Made by a program: the position numbers and the translations under genes. DNA of 30,315 nt from Chara braunii. Lineage: Eukaryota; Streptophyta; Charophyceae; Charales; Characeae. The DNA is taken from the NCBI GenBank assembly GCA_003427395.1, contig BFEA01000139.1:1170611-1200925 (forward strand), written 5' to 3'. Position 1 is the stretch's first letter, and every line of letters begins with the position of its first letter. Positions 19,078 through 29,027 of this stretch are shown here, in pieces. The notes below the pieces were generated by a model that saw nothing but the letters and a program-made list of their open reading frames with translations, made no database searches and was not told the DNA's origin.

Positions 19078-19357
19078 TATCTGGCGCCAGTTTTTAGGGT
19101 GAAGAGGTTCCCCCTTCCTCCCAAATATCTTGCTCAGTCAATCCCCTGGATCTCAGGGTAATCAATGTTGGCACGACCAACCTCAAAATGGTTCTTTGAT
19201 GTACTTCAATTTCAGTCTGTGTAAGGGACGTTGGACTCGCTTTCCAGCAGGTGATGCTCCCCACTAATAGAATGGAGCCCCTCCCCAGGTGCTAGTGGTG
19301 TCTGCTCTTATCAACACCACTAACACTGGTGGGGGTTTGAAAAAAAAAAAAAAAAAA
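19078..19357 (+). mobile_element. SINE-like repeat, copy 4
   Basis: The longest plus-strand copy. It starts near TATCTGGCGCCAG, contains GGGTGAAGAGGTTCCCCC, GCTCAGTCAATCCCCTGGAT, GGACGTTGGACTCGCTTTCC, AGCAGGTGATGCTCCCCAC and CACCACTAACACTGGTGGGG, and ends in an A18 tail at 19340-19357. It lies about 100 bases downstream of the LINE-2 stop and the isolated core at 18992-19015. Confidence 0.72.
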
Positions 19358-19721
19358 GGTGCAAAGATGAAGACCTCAGATGACGTATCGACGATTGACC
19401 CTTGGCAAAAATAACGAAAAATACTCTAAATAAGTTGACGACGAAGACGAGCAACAAGACGATAAACTCCAGCCACGGAAGACACAACAATGAAGATAAC
19501 CTGCACAATACAGACAGGAGAAACATGCAGAAAAAAGTAGAGAGTAGCTTCATTGATGATGACCTCCAGCTTGATTGCCTCCTTGATTGTCTGATGATGA
19601 CCTCCCAGCAGCGTTGTGATGATTCTTCAAATATGACCAACGTTCTCCACACTTTGGACTCCACGGGGATGACTCAACTTTCGGCCACCGACGTCGGCTT
19701 GAGCCAACTCGCATGAGCTCT

Positions 19722-19861
19722 CCAGCCTTTTATAAGGGCTTGGCTATGGAGTACTTCATGTGGAAAGCACAGGGAGATTGTTCAAACAATAACCACAACC
19801 ACCAATTTCCCCAATCCTCTGTGCTTCAGGCCAAATGCCACGTCAGCCTATGACGTGGCAT
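19722..19861 (-). promoter_or_regulatory. Promoter-like segment (possibly an LTR U3), minus strand
   Basis: The minus strand reads CCCTTATAAAAGG (complement of 19726-19738), a good TATA box. About 115 bases upstream on that strand is a perfect 11-bp inverted repeat (19835-19845 and 19851-19861) formed by two TGACGTGG/CCACGTCA sequences, the ACGT-core type bound by plant bZIP factors. The downstream minus-strand sequence has no recognisable ORF. A solo LTR of a plant LTR retrotransposon would also look like this; terminal TG...CA ends and a second LTR were not found. Confidence 0.4.
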
Positions 19862-19924
19862 TGACCAAGCGCCTCGGGATACTGCGCGTGTGTCAAGCGC
19901 AATCACCAATCTAATCTACCCCAT

Positions 19925-20200
19925 TACAGCGCCAGCGCACCAGCACCTCCCTCGCGGCGACCGCCGGTGCTAGGTCATGTGTCAAAAAGCGTCCCACCAG
20001 TTACCCAGAGCCAGCGCCTCGCCACCCCGATGTTGCTAGCGCCACGCTCTCCAGGACCTGCCAGCAGCCAGCGCCTCGTTGCTCCCATGCAGCCAATGCC
20101 TTACCCCTGTCGTGAAGCCAGCGCCTTGCAGCCTGCGAGTAACTAACACCCTGCAACCTCCGACCAGCCAGCGCCTCGCTCCTCAACAAACTGCGCGATG
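19925..20200. repeat. Irregular CCAGCGCCTCG-type minisatellite
   Basis: The phrase CCAGCGCCTYG recurs (about 20010, 20068, 20122, 20166), with decayed versions between (CCAGCGCACC near 19929), spaced about 40-60 bases in GC-rich sequence. Non-coding. Confidence 0.55.
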
Positions 20201-20282
20201 CCACTCGCATACCGCCAACCATAGCGCTCGCTCTAACGCGGGCTAGCATGTCCCACACGTCGAGGGATTCATGCTCTACCTA

Positions 20283-20372
20283 CTTTTTTTTTTTCGTTTT
20301 TTGGAACAAAATGCCCCAATCTATTGATGGGGAGCAACACATGCTGGGAACCGGGCCAAGCGTCCCATAAAA
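20283..20372 (-). mobile_element. SINE-like repeat, copy 5 (3' fragment, minus strand)
   Basis: Begins with a T-rich run (20285-20302, the A-tail complement), then the complement of the family core: CAATCTATTGATGGGGAGCA, CACATGCTGGGAACCGGG and CCAAGCGTCCC. The 5' half of the family is missing and part of the 3' hairpin region is deleted. Confidence 0.65.
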
Positions 20373-20978
20373 AATACACAAGCACCGGGGTCATTACCCG
20401 ACTTTGGCTAAGAAAACTCTGAGAACAAGTACTAATGAAACAACCTCGAAGGGGCTGATGGAAGATAACAGACATCTATGTAGTACAAAATTCAAAGTGT
20501 CCTTTTGTTTTTCGAGCCTTGGCTCAAAGAATAATTCAGACCCAAAAAAACACTTGCCTTGGTGCCTTTCAGTGGCCCCACCCTTCCTGCCTCACCCCTA
20601 TACCACGATGCCCAATCTCTACCAAGCCTCACACCCCCAACTGCTAGGTTACAGAGTGGCATGACCCACCCCAGACCCCCCCCACCTGCTAGGCCACAAG
20701 GCAACGCGACTCCCATTGGCTCCGCCCAGCGTCAACTAGGCACCAACTCATCAAAAGACACTAGAGTGCCTTCCACCCTTGACAACTCCCCAGATCTCTT
20801 TACCAGGTCTCATGCCCTCGTACAACTTGAGTTATCGGGCAGCGCGACCAAGCCCCAGGACCGACTAGCGTCGTTCTGGCCTCGTCTATTCGCAAACCCC
20901 TGAGACTCAGGACTACGGCAGATACCAGTCAATCCACCAATAGCGCCATACCTGTAGATCCGATCATCCATCCTTCGA
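20373..20978. other. Intergenic, C-rich; no gene recognised
   Basis: Open frames here (for example 20559-20903, Pro/Ser-rich) have no known motif. A block TCATTACCCG-CTT-GGCTA near 20391 is repeated at about 21225, linking this segment to the duplicated region to its right. Confidence 0.4.
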
Positions 20979-21530
20979 GCACTAGTTGGAGATATCCCAC
21001 AAAAAAACGTTCTCAGCCCTACTCCGGCAAGTCTTACCGCAATGGAGTCACCATCTCTACCGCTGCTATTCCCTATTTCAACACTGCAGGCTAGCCCCTT
21101 CACCGCAGAGCACGTCCTCTCTCACCATCACAGCCACCACACCCCGTTGCCACCAGCGCCAAGCCTTAGAAGAATTTTCTTTTTTTTTTAGAATTTTATG
21201 TAAAAATCTTCGAAATACCAGGGCCATTACCCGGCTTAGGCTAGGAATGACAACTATGCAATCTACACAAGAAAACAAGAAAACAACCTCAAACCTCGGA
21301 TCAGGCACTAGTTTCAGATATCCCACAAAAATCCCTCTCATCCCTACTCCGACAAGTCTTACCGCGATGAAGCCACCATCTCCACCGCTGATGAACCCTA
21401 TTTCAACCCTACAGGCTAGCCCCTTCGCCGCAGGGCGCGTCGTCTCCCACCATCACAACCACCACAACCCCCTGCCACCAACACCAAACCATTGATGAAT
21501 TTCCAATTAGGAAAAGCAAGATTTCAAAAC
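20979..21530. repeat. 326-bp-period direct duplication upstream of LINE-3
   Basis: Copies start at 20979 and 21305 and share GCACTAGTT, GAGATATCCCACAAAAA, CCTACTCCG-CAAGTCTTACC, CACCATCTC-ACCGCTG, CCTATTTCAAC, CAGGCTAGCCCCTTC and CCACCA-CGCCAA. The arrangement upstream of ORF1 resembles the tandem repeats in the LINE-2 5' region, so this may be the 5' untranslated region of LINE-3. Confidence 0.8.
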
Positions 21531-21611
21531 ATTCAGAAGATTCAGATGAACATTCAACACCCACTATTTCCACAGGAAGAGGGAAAGTGAGGGAAAAACT
21601 ACCCTCTCCCC

Positions 21612-22616
21612 GTGGAAACTCCAACACCTATTGAAGTCTCAGCTACATATAGAGGGGTCACAAGAACCAAAGGGATTATTCCTCTCCTCAAAAAGACAAC
21701 CCCCTTCGTGATCCCAAGGGGCATTGGCACGGTTGGTGACCCCAATCATCATATCCCCCTACATAACGTGGCCTCAGCGCGGGCTTTCTTTCTAACCAAA
21801 TTCTTATGTGCATCTGATTCCAAAGTGGTGGAACAAGGGGGGACGAAGATGTTAGTGAAAACTTTTCCGACAAAGAAGTTGGAAAACAGGGATGGGGTAT
21901 ATCAGAAACACTCAAGCAATTGGGTGTTTTTTTATGATGCGACATACAAATCAACGAATGATAAAATAAAGTGGATAAGGCTACGTCTCCAAACGCCGAA
22001 ACGCGACGCAGAAGCGGCCAGAGACTCCTTCCTTATCCAATCCCTCTCCCCCACCACCTTCACGGTTCTGGCAATGTATGAAAAAGACAAGCAAGCCATG
22101 GATGGATGGAAAAGCATAAGATGCAATCGGTAGAAAGTCAGAATCTATTTGTGGACTCCCCCCAAGCAGCTAGGACCAAAGGAGCGACGAGTGCAAATGA
22201 TGGCACAACATTTTTGGGTTGAATTCCGATATATCCCCGTTGAAATCCAAACCACCTTCTTACAAGATTTGGGACAGCGCTATAAGATTGTTGATTTTAT
22301 CGATCCTCTCCCCTCTTTCGTGGCATAACGGGACGATTATCTCATGTTGGCCCTGGATGTCCCCACAAATCCCCCGTTTGCCAATAATGATGTTATGTTG
22401 TACAGAATCAGAGAAAAAAATACAAGATCCATACCATACACAAGTTACGACCATGGTGTTTCAAATGCAAGAGCTATGGCCACTTGTGTACGGATGACCC
22501 TTGCCCGACTCGCCCCGCCCGAATGGCCAGGTCCACGGGACGGCCGCAACAGGATCCCTTCAGAACCACCCGATGCCACCCGGTGGACCCGGCCATGAGG
22601 GGTGGACTTACGTAGA
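21612..22616 (+). pseudogene. LINE-3 ORF1: N-terminal domain and zinc knuckle (broken)
   Basis: The first frame (21612-22133) contains HIPLHNVASARAFFLTKFL, MLVKTFPTKKL, WVFFYDATYKSTNDKIKWI and DSFLIQSLSPTTFTVLAMY, matching LINE-2. It continues after a stop at 22131 with KVRIYLWTPPKQLGP, FWVEFRYIPVEIQ and KIVDFIDPLPSF, then another stop at 22326. The knuckle WCFKCKSYGHLCTDDPCP (22457-22504) has the same C-x2-C-x4-H-x6-C spacing as in LINE-2. The Met at 21612 is a plausible but unproven start. Confidence 0.8.
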
Positions 22617-23066
22617 GGAGCCCCAGAGGGGAGGGACACCCAAGGGATGGGAGTGGGAAGGTACTGTGGAACCCAACTTGGAGACTCGAACCCCGGATGC
22701 ATGGGCCCCACCGAAACCCTTGGAGGCAAAAATTAAAGAAGGGTGCCAAGGGGCAGGGCAGGAGCAGCAGTGTAAGAAGGGAGACCGGGGGAAGGAGGCG
22801 GAATGGACCACAATGCTACCCAAGAGAAAGCGAGTTACCCTGCAGTTGGGAAATGGGGGGGTGTCCCTGGAAAGGCAGCGGAGACAGTTAGTGGTTCAGA
22901 GATGGCAAGATAAAAACACAAGGAAGGGGCCCTCACTGGAGGAAACCCGAAAAGGGAAAGAAGGGGCTGGCAAGCAAACAGAGAAAACCGAATTCAACAG
23001 GGAGGAACACAACCACTCCCGCTGACTCTGCAGGAGGACAACACACGGGCTCAGGGGGAGCCCTCT

Positions 23067-23507
23067 TTGGAGCCATCTTCATCGCAGTGCACAGACCCCT
23101 TCGTGGATGCCTTCGGCCTGTGCCCCATGAAGGTGGAAGTAGAGGAAACAGGTAAGGACCCCCCTCCCTCCCCCGTATGTGGTAATGACGGACGCAGCAG
23201 CGTCCCCACAGACTTCTGGGACAGCACGTATCGACAACTTGTTCTGATGTTAGAAGGGAGCGATAGTCTACACACAGCACTAGAGAATGACCCACTGCAG
23301 GGCCTCCAATGGCTGCAGAAGGTGTACTATGTTGTAAACAAGCGGTTCTGCCCGCCAGCCCCAACCACTGAGAACCAACATTATTCCCAGGACATGGTGT
23401 CGCTGACCCAACAACGGGACCCCTCTCAAGATGAGACAGGTCGGGGCACGCAGCACAATCTACCCTCCGGAGACACAAAACCTCAAGAACCCCCGTTGAG
23501 TACTTAA
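23067..23507 (+). pseudogene. LINE-3 linker and conserved segment of unknown function
   Basis: A 146-codon open frame in a Pro/Gly/Glu-rich linker. Residues about 49-105 (TDFWDSTYRQLVLMLEGSD through NKRFCPPAPTT) match LINE-2 at about 13660-13835. No family was recognised. The rest of the frame is low complexity. It ends at a stop after PQEPPLST, with the ORF2-like block starting about 480 bases later. It is probably a C-terminal part of ORF1, or a spacer domain between the two ORFs. Confidence 0.6.
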
Positions 23508-23985
23508 GGCGACAGGGAGGGGAATGAGGGCACTGATCCACCAACCCTTGACTCCTGGCTACCTGAAAAATCACCCGCCACTAGAGGCACGACACAGGCA
23601 GTAGGGAACCTAAGCGGGACCGAGGAAGGCTCCAGGACCAGCCGGGAGGATGGAGAGCAGGACCTGGACCTGGAGGGAGAGCCCCCGCCCCAACAACTGA
23701 GAGACAAGCACGGTAAATTGAAACACACATTAGAACAGGGGATATTCCAGGAAGTCCCGACTTTTAACGGGGTGCTGATATTACCCCTCTGGAAGAAAAA
23801 AGGAAAGTGGGAATTGGGCTTAACTGTACCCCCAGGGGAGTAACTTTGACGGGCTTGGACCCCATTATTGCCAGCCTGCCTGCACATAGGAAAGATTCCT
23901 TGATAGTGGAGGAAATCAACATTCACATCCAAAACATTCCAGGAGCACAAGGAAAGTTGTTGAGCACCAACACAACAAGGGCCTA

Positions 23986-25170
23986 GTGGGAAGTATTATT
24001 GTTAATGGATCCCGCCCGGGAGGCAGGCCTCAGATGGTTCTCAACTTCTCACATACTGCCCTCCTCGACATGCAACTTCTTAAAGTAAATTTTAATAATG
24101 CATGGATTGAGGCGGAAGTCCAAGCCTGTCTGTGTCGAATCCTCAAGAGTCCGCTGCTAACAACCCTTACAGACCTGAACTCGGTAACCTGGCAAAGACT
24201 GTCGACAATCGAGAGGCATTGGGGGACTAGTATCCCTGCTGATGGACCCAGTGCAATTGATCTATGGAAAGCCTGGAGCAAAGGCCTATGGTAGGCAGAC
24301 CTCGACCTGTGCACATTGAATGTTAATGGTCTGGCAACAGCCACGCTAGACAAACGGCATGCTATATGGGAACAACTCAGAGGTGTAGCGGGAAAAACAT
24401 GGCCGGATGTGGTCTGCATTCAAGATACCCACCTTCTGGACACCCCGGACCATCACCGCGTCCACCACCTGATATGACCATACCAGGCCTTCAAGGCCCA
24501 TGCCCCGAGGAAAGGCAGCGCCGGGGTTGCGATTTGGTTCCCACCATCCTCTCGAGCAACACTGGTGCATTGGGTAGTGGATAAAGAGGAAGGGAGGTGG
24601 ATTTCAATATTAGTAATGTTAGAGGTGAAACTACTCTGTATAATCTGTGTATACACTTGAAACACGGAAAGGGGGAGGCGGACTTTTTTTGAGGACATCC
24701 GCCAGCAGATCCCAACAAGCCTCCCGGTAATCATTGCTGGAGATTTTAATGCGGCCCCGGACCGCTGGTTAGACAGATGGAGAATTCTCTCCCCTCCCCC
24801 GATGTATATATCAACAGATGAGCAATCATAGAGGAATTGTGCTCTACCCTTTGAGTATTTGATACATTCAGGAGAACCTTCCCAAAGGAAAAGAGGTTCT
24901 CTTGCTTCAGGAATATGGGCGCGGAAACTTGTTCGAGGTCGCGAATCGACCTTATCCTTATGTCAGAAGATCTGGGAGGCGTTCAACAATTTGCATATTT
25001 CTTTTCCCCATAGTCCATATAGGGGTTTGGATCACATGATGGGCAGAGTAACACTCACCTTCAAGAAGCGGCCCGATCATGGCCCATGTTTTTTCAAACT
25101 TAACACAGCGTTGCTCCGCCAACATGACTTCCTGGACCTGATACGGGACATGTGGCAATATTGACATCAA
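23986..25170 (+). pseudogene. LINE-3 ORF2: N-terminal block and AP-like endonuclease (broken)
   Basis: The block 23986-24294 (ALLDMQLLKVNFNNAWIEAE) matches the LINE-2 segment before its endonuclease. The nuclease follows after a stop: LNVNGLATA (about 24317), IQDTH (about 24420), GVAIWFPP, AGDFNAAPDRW (about 24738), SRIDLILMSEDLGG (in a shifted frame, about 24940) and GLDHMM (about 25027). The second motif has Asp where LINE-2 has the catalytic Glu, which would probably impair the nuclease. Stops at 24292-24294, in DHHRVHHLI*, in VYT*N and in DEQS* add to the decay. Confidence 0.82.
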
Positions 25171-25434
25171 CAAAAACAACTAATCGATTATGATATCACG
25201 TGGTTTAACAATGGTCTTTACTTTGTGGGTTGTAAATGCAAAGAATACGCTAAAAAAATGGTTGATCAAAGATTCCAGGAAGAAATGGAAATTCAATATC
25301 ATATTCAAGACCTACAACAGCAGCCCTCTAGCCCAAATAAACAAAATCTTAACAGCAAACTCTTAGAATTCGCTTCTTACAGATAGCAGGGCATAAGGAT
25401 CAGAGGCAAGATATCGAAACGCATCACGGAAGGG

Positions 25435-26940
25435 GTGATGGACTTGGGATTTTTCGCCATGGCCAAGGCCATAACAAGAAGACAATCAATCGAGGTATTT
25501 CTGGACCTTGTTGACCTGGACCGTCCCCTAGCCACCTCCACTCCACAATGCATGAGGATGGCTACGGACTTTTACAAGGATTTTTTCACGTATTGCACCA
25601 AGGACACACCAATAGAACGAAAGGACCCAGAAATTGACACCTTCCTTACCCCACTTACTAAGACTCTGCCCCCCCATCTGAGAGAGGCGTTGGAATGACC
25701 AATGACCAAAAACGATATATGGACCGCCCTACTTGAGATGAACGAAGAGAAGACCCCTGGTGTGGATGGCTTACCAAAAGAATTTTGGGCATCCTGTTGG
25801 GATTGGTTGGCAGATGACCTTATGAGTTTTTATGAGAAGGTGTGGGAAGAGGGGGTGATGGGGGAGGTGGTGGGGCAAGGGGTGCTCACATTGCTATATA
25901 AAAAAGGGGATAAAATGAATATACGGAACTACGGACCTATTACATTGTTAATCGTTGTTTATAAAATGTTATCCAAAGCACTGGCCAACCGGATGGCCTT
26001 GGCGTTGGAGCAGATAATACATCCCTCGCAAACTGGTTTTCTCAAGGGTCGTCGCATCCATGATAACGTCCTATTAGTGAATGAACTGTTGCACCTCTCC
26101 CGCCAGTCCAAGTGCAATGTCGTCTTTATCTTTAAAGACTTCGAAAAGGCGTACGACCATGTGGATTGGCATTTTTTAGACAAATGTTTGGTTGAAATGA
26201 ACTTTGGGGAGGACTTCAGACGATGGGGGCACATCCTCCACACTAACGTCACCACCAAAGTGCAAATCAATGGACACCTGACCCCTAATTTTCCCCTGCA
26301 GCGTTCAGTTAGACAGGGTGACCCCTTGGCCCCTTACCTCTTCATGGTAGTCATGGAGGCACTAGCAACCAACTTGAGGGTCAATACAGACATCCGGCGG
26401 ATCCAGGTGTCTTCTATTCTGGAGGATGTAATGCAAGTGTGTTCCCTGTTCGTCGACGACCTGACCTTGATGATTGAGGCCTCCCATCGAAATATGAAAG
26501 AGATCGAGAGTTTGATGAATCACTTCTGCACTCTTTCAGATATGCCGGTCAACTGGGGCAGTAAGACCCTGGGGTGGTGGATGCACCACAACGGCGGCAG
26601 ACCTCTGGAGCGGCCCAGGGTCACCTGGCGTCCGCTGGAGGCCCCGATCCGGGTCCTGGGGATCCAACTGTCGCCCGCAGGAAAACCTAAGTGCAATCAC
26701 AAATGGATAATTGACCCTGCACTCCAAAAGCTTGCTTCATGGACAAACAAACACACCTCAGTTCTCGTTATTAACAACGTAGCACTTGCGTCCCTTTGGC
26801 ACAAAGTCTGCTATGTGGCCCCTGTCCAGGGAAGCATCAAGATCCCTGAGACAACGGGCTACGGCCTTCCTGTGTCGAGGGAACCAACAAACACGGAACG
26901 TGATGAGCAGGGTCGCATGGGAGGCAATTGTCCAACCTAA
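25435..26940 (+). pseudogene. LINE-3 ORF2: reverse transcriptase (long open frame, upstream stop)
   Basis: From 25702 the frame is open for 412 codons, the longest in the window. Order: KTPGVDGLPKEFWASCWDWL, GQGVLTLLYKKGDKMNIRNY, the motif A FKDFEKAYDHVDW, SVRQGDPLAPYLF, catalytic FVDDLTLM (FVDD at 26449-26460), PVNWGSKTLGWWM and VLVINNVALASLW. A TGA at 25696-25698 separates it from its own N-terminal part (25435-25695, MDLGFFAMAKAI). R-N-Y-G-P-I replaces R-N-Y-R-P-I, and FKDF replaces FIDF. After about residue 365 the frame departs from the other LINEs, and the true continuation is in another frame from 26786. Confidence 0.88.
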
Positions 26941-27375
26941 GTCCCACGACGACTTGGGGATTCTCGATCCTGACACTCAGGCAACTGCTCACAAGACTAA
27001 TTTGTGCACCTAACCTCCCAGGGGAACCCCTAGCATTATAACAAATTGCACAACTAGCTCTCGAATCCCAGCCTTCCACGCATCCTCTCGTTTGGATGGA
27101 CGACGTGTTTTCGTCAGTTCCCAGATCCTCCCGAGGGCCGGGTGGGCAGTTGGACCGAGCGGCGGCTCGTGCAAACCTTTAAAAAAAAACAACTTTTGGG
27201 CCTGCCTGATTCAGGACTGGCGACGACTTCCTCTCCCGGACAGACCTGAGCCCAGTAGGTGGGAGGAGGTGCTCCGCCAACCCCTGTTCAGAAACCGCTG
27301 GATAACGGACCGACAGGGAAGAGTTTTCACAGCCTCGGGAAGACCGTGGAGCTCTTGGGTCAAGCACGGTGTCGG
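26786..27375 (+). pseudogene. LINE-3 ORF2: connector, cut off
   Basis: Frame 26786-27013 continues the RT with WPLSREASRSLRQRATAFLC, NVMSRVAWEAIVQPKS and LGILDPDTQ. A later frame (27092-27375) has SRWEEVLRQPLFRNRWITDR and SGRPWSSWVKHGV, which match LINE-1 (RWEEVFRQPLFGNRWLTDRQ). At about 27375 the similarity ends and the frame runs into unrelated Leu/Phe-rich residues. The finger and tail of the ORF2 are absent. Confidence 0.75.
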
Positions 27376-28397
27376 GCGGCTGCCTATCAGCCGAATACTC
27401 CTTTCTGTCAAACAAAAGAAACTTTTATGGTGTGTTTTCTTTATCTTTGCATGTTTTGATGTATGGATGTGAGTGGCTAGGGGTCTTGAGGGTGATCTTG
27501 GGTTTTTGGGTCTATGTACTAACCATTGGACAAGCAAGGGAGACGGCCCGGACGTGATCGCAAGCAGGGCCGACAGCGGGACTGGAGACATGACCAAAAT
27601 TGAGCCCAGCCGAGGAATGGGATGGATGAAGCTTCAGAATAAGGACGATCGAGGGTCTCGGGGTTGGGGAGTAGTCATCGACCTTGACTCATTAGTGATC
27701 ATGGGGCTTCAGTTGGACAAATGAGGGAAGGAGGTATCTGCGGGGATGAACTATCCTAATGTAATTAGGCTTGGCGGCGTGCGGTCATTTCCAGTCAAGT
27801 CTGCGTGAGTTTTCAAGATTGGAGGTAATCAGCTGCGACGCCCCATCCGGGTCGGATTAGTGAAAGTGTGCGCGCTCCCGGGCTCCTTGATAACTGATCA
27901 CAGGAGATGGCACGCGTCTCGTCTACCAAGGAGGTAGTTGTGCAGCCAATAGCGGGCGACTGAAAGCGGTCGTGGTGGCAAGATTGGAAGTGGGCACGAG
28001 CAGCGACTAACTGCGAGCAAAAGGAAATGCAAGGGGGGGGAGTCCAACGAGGGGGAGATCGGGAAGGGTGATGCACGACTAGACAGATAGAATTAACAGC
28101 GCACCACTCGCGTCCTAATAACAGTTGATCCCAGAGGGAGGAGAAGGTTACACCAAAAATCGGAGGTAAGGCAAGATCAGTATGATGGGCCGAATAGAGG
28201 TCCGAGCTAACGAAGCCCGCGTACCCGGTGATGCCTGATACCAAGGAGCGCGAAGAGGGGCGAAGCGACTTAACTCGTCAGCGAAATAGTACAGTTGGAT
28301 TCTTGGAATGATCCCTGCAACTGTTCTAATGGACGAAGAGCGGGAAGAGCCACGACCCGAGCGAACGGAAGCCGAACGGACGGAAAGGCGGGGGCGA
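27376..28397. other. Intergenic, no gene recognised
   Basis: Begins at the LINE-3 truncation point. Purine-rich, with no recognisable protein or RNA. Confidence 0.45.
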
Positions 28398-28682
28398 AGA
28401 AGAAAGTGGGAGAGGGCAAATTTTAGGAGGACTGCGAGGCAGGGATGGTAAAGGCGGGAAGCTGAAAATTTTCAAAATTTTGAATTCTGGTAGCTCAGGA
28501 AGACGGAGCCAAAAGAGAAAGCGGGAGAGGACAAAATCGGGGGAGACTGCGAGAGGGGGAGTGACTTCGATCGTAGGAGTTAGCGAAAGGAAGGCTGCGA
28601 TTGGGAGAAGAGAACCAAGGAAGACAGGAAAGGTAAGGGCGGGAAGTTTAAAAATTAGTGGCTCAGAAGGTGGAGGCGGAAT
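28398..28682. repeat. Imperfect direct repeat, purine-rich
   Basis: Unit A (28398-28505) and unit B (28514-28682) share AGAAAG-GGGAGAGG-CAAA, GACTGCGAG, GGTAA-GGCGGGAAG and TAG-GGCTCAG-style ends. Unit B carries about 75 extra bases (28555-28630). The Pro/Leu-rich antisense frame across them is low complexity. Confidence 0.65.
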
Positions 28683-28734
28683 CTTGGTATGAAGGGGAAG
28701 GAGAAGGAGTATAAAAGAAAGAAGGAGAGAGAGA

Positions 28735-28839
28735 ACTTTTAAGACCATATTTTCCAAAACAAAGTTGTGCCGCCGCGTGGGAGCCTTTGCTTCTTCCTTT
28801 CTGATATTTACGAAATTTTGTACGTTTTGGATATAGCAT
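28735..28839 (-). pseudogene. rpl16: rpl16, first 35 codons (mitochondrial type, truncated)
   Basis: Ribosomal protein L16 of the mitochondrial large subunit. The minus strand starts at 28839 with MLYPKRTKFRKYQKGRSKGS and continues HAAAQLCFGKYGLKS, the recognisable beginning of plant mitochondrial L16. It stops matching after residue 35, where the frame passes into nuclear-type sequence (SLSPSFF...). The remaining roughly 100 residues of the usual about 135-residue protein are absent. Its start lies 17 bases after the rps3 stop, as expected for neighbouring genes of one operon-like cluster. An upstream in-frame Met (28873-28875) is not the expected start. Confidence 0.92.
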
Positions 28840-28856
28840 ATGTGTTTTGGTTGATT

Positions 28857-29027
28857 TTATGAATATGAGACCCACACCTTGACACCTAAGATTCCATAAG
28901 GAGTAGATGCTTGTGCCTGAGCATAATCTATTTTATCTGAGAACATATGCAAAGATGTTTGACCATATTTTCTGCATTCAGTCTTAGCAATCTCTGCACC
29001 ATTGTTTCGACCTGAACAACTAATGCG
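28857..29027 (-). pseudogene. rps3: rps3, last 56 codons (mitochondrial type)
   Basis: C-terminal end of mitochondrial ribosomal protein S3. On the minus strand it reads [56 protein letters not shown], then TAA at 28859-28857. [29 protein letters not shown] is the diagnostic end of plant mitochondrial S3. It is in frame with the preceding domain X-like residues of the intron maturase, without any intervening intron 3' end. The rest of rps3 (most of its length) is missing. Confidence 0.9.

Larger units (their letters stand above)
21600..27375 (+). mobile_element. LINE-3: non-LTR retrotransposon truncated at its 3' end
   Basis: Same architecture as LINE-2: ORF1 with zinc knuckle (21612-22616), linker and conserved segment (to 23507), endonuclease (24305-25170), reverse transcriptase (25435-26940) and part of the connector. 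Similarity to the other two LINEs stops at about 27375, after the residues SSWVKHGV, before the zf-RVT-like finger; downstream is unrelated sequence. Loss of the 3' end is not expected from target-primed insertion and implies a later deletion or rearrangement. Repeated blocks at 20979-21530 may be its 5' untranslated region. Confidence 0.88.

Noticed and set aside
19402-19716. 104-codon frame rich in Asn and Thr
   Set aside because: No recognisable motif, no homologue in the window, and it lies antisense to the promoter-like segment; chance is the simplest reading.
28326-28757. 143-codon minus-strand frame with Pro/Leu-rich sequence
   Set aside because: It follows the purine-rich direct repeat in antisense and starts inside the rpl16 fragment in another frame.
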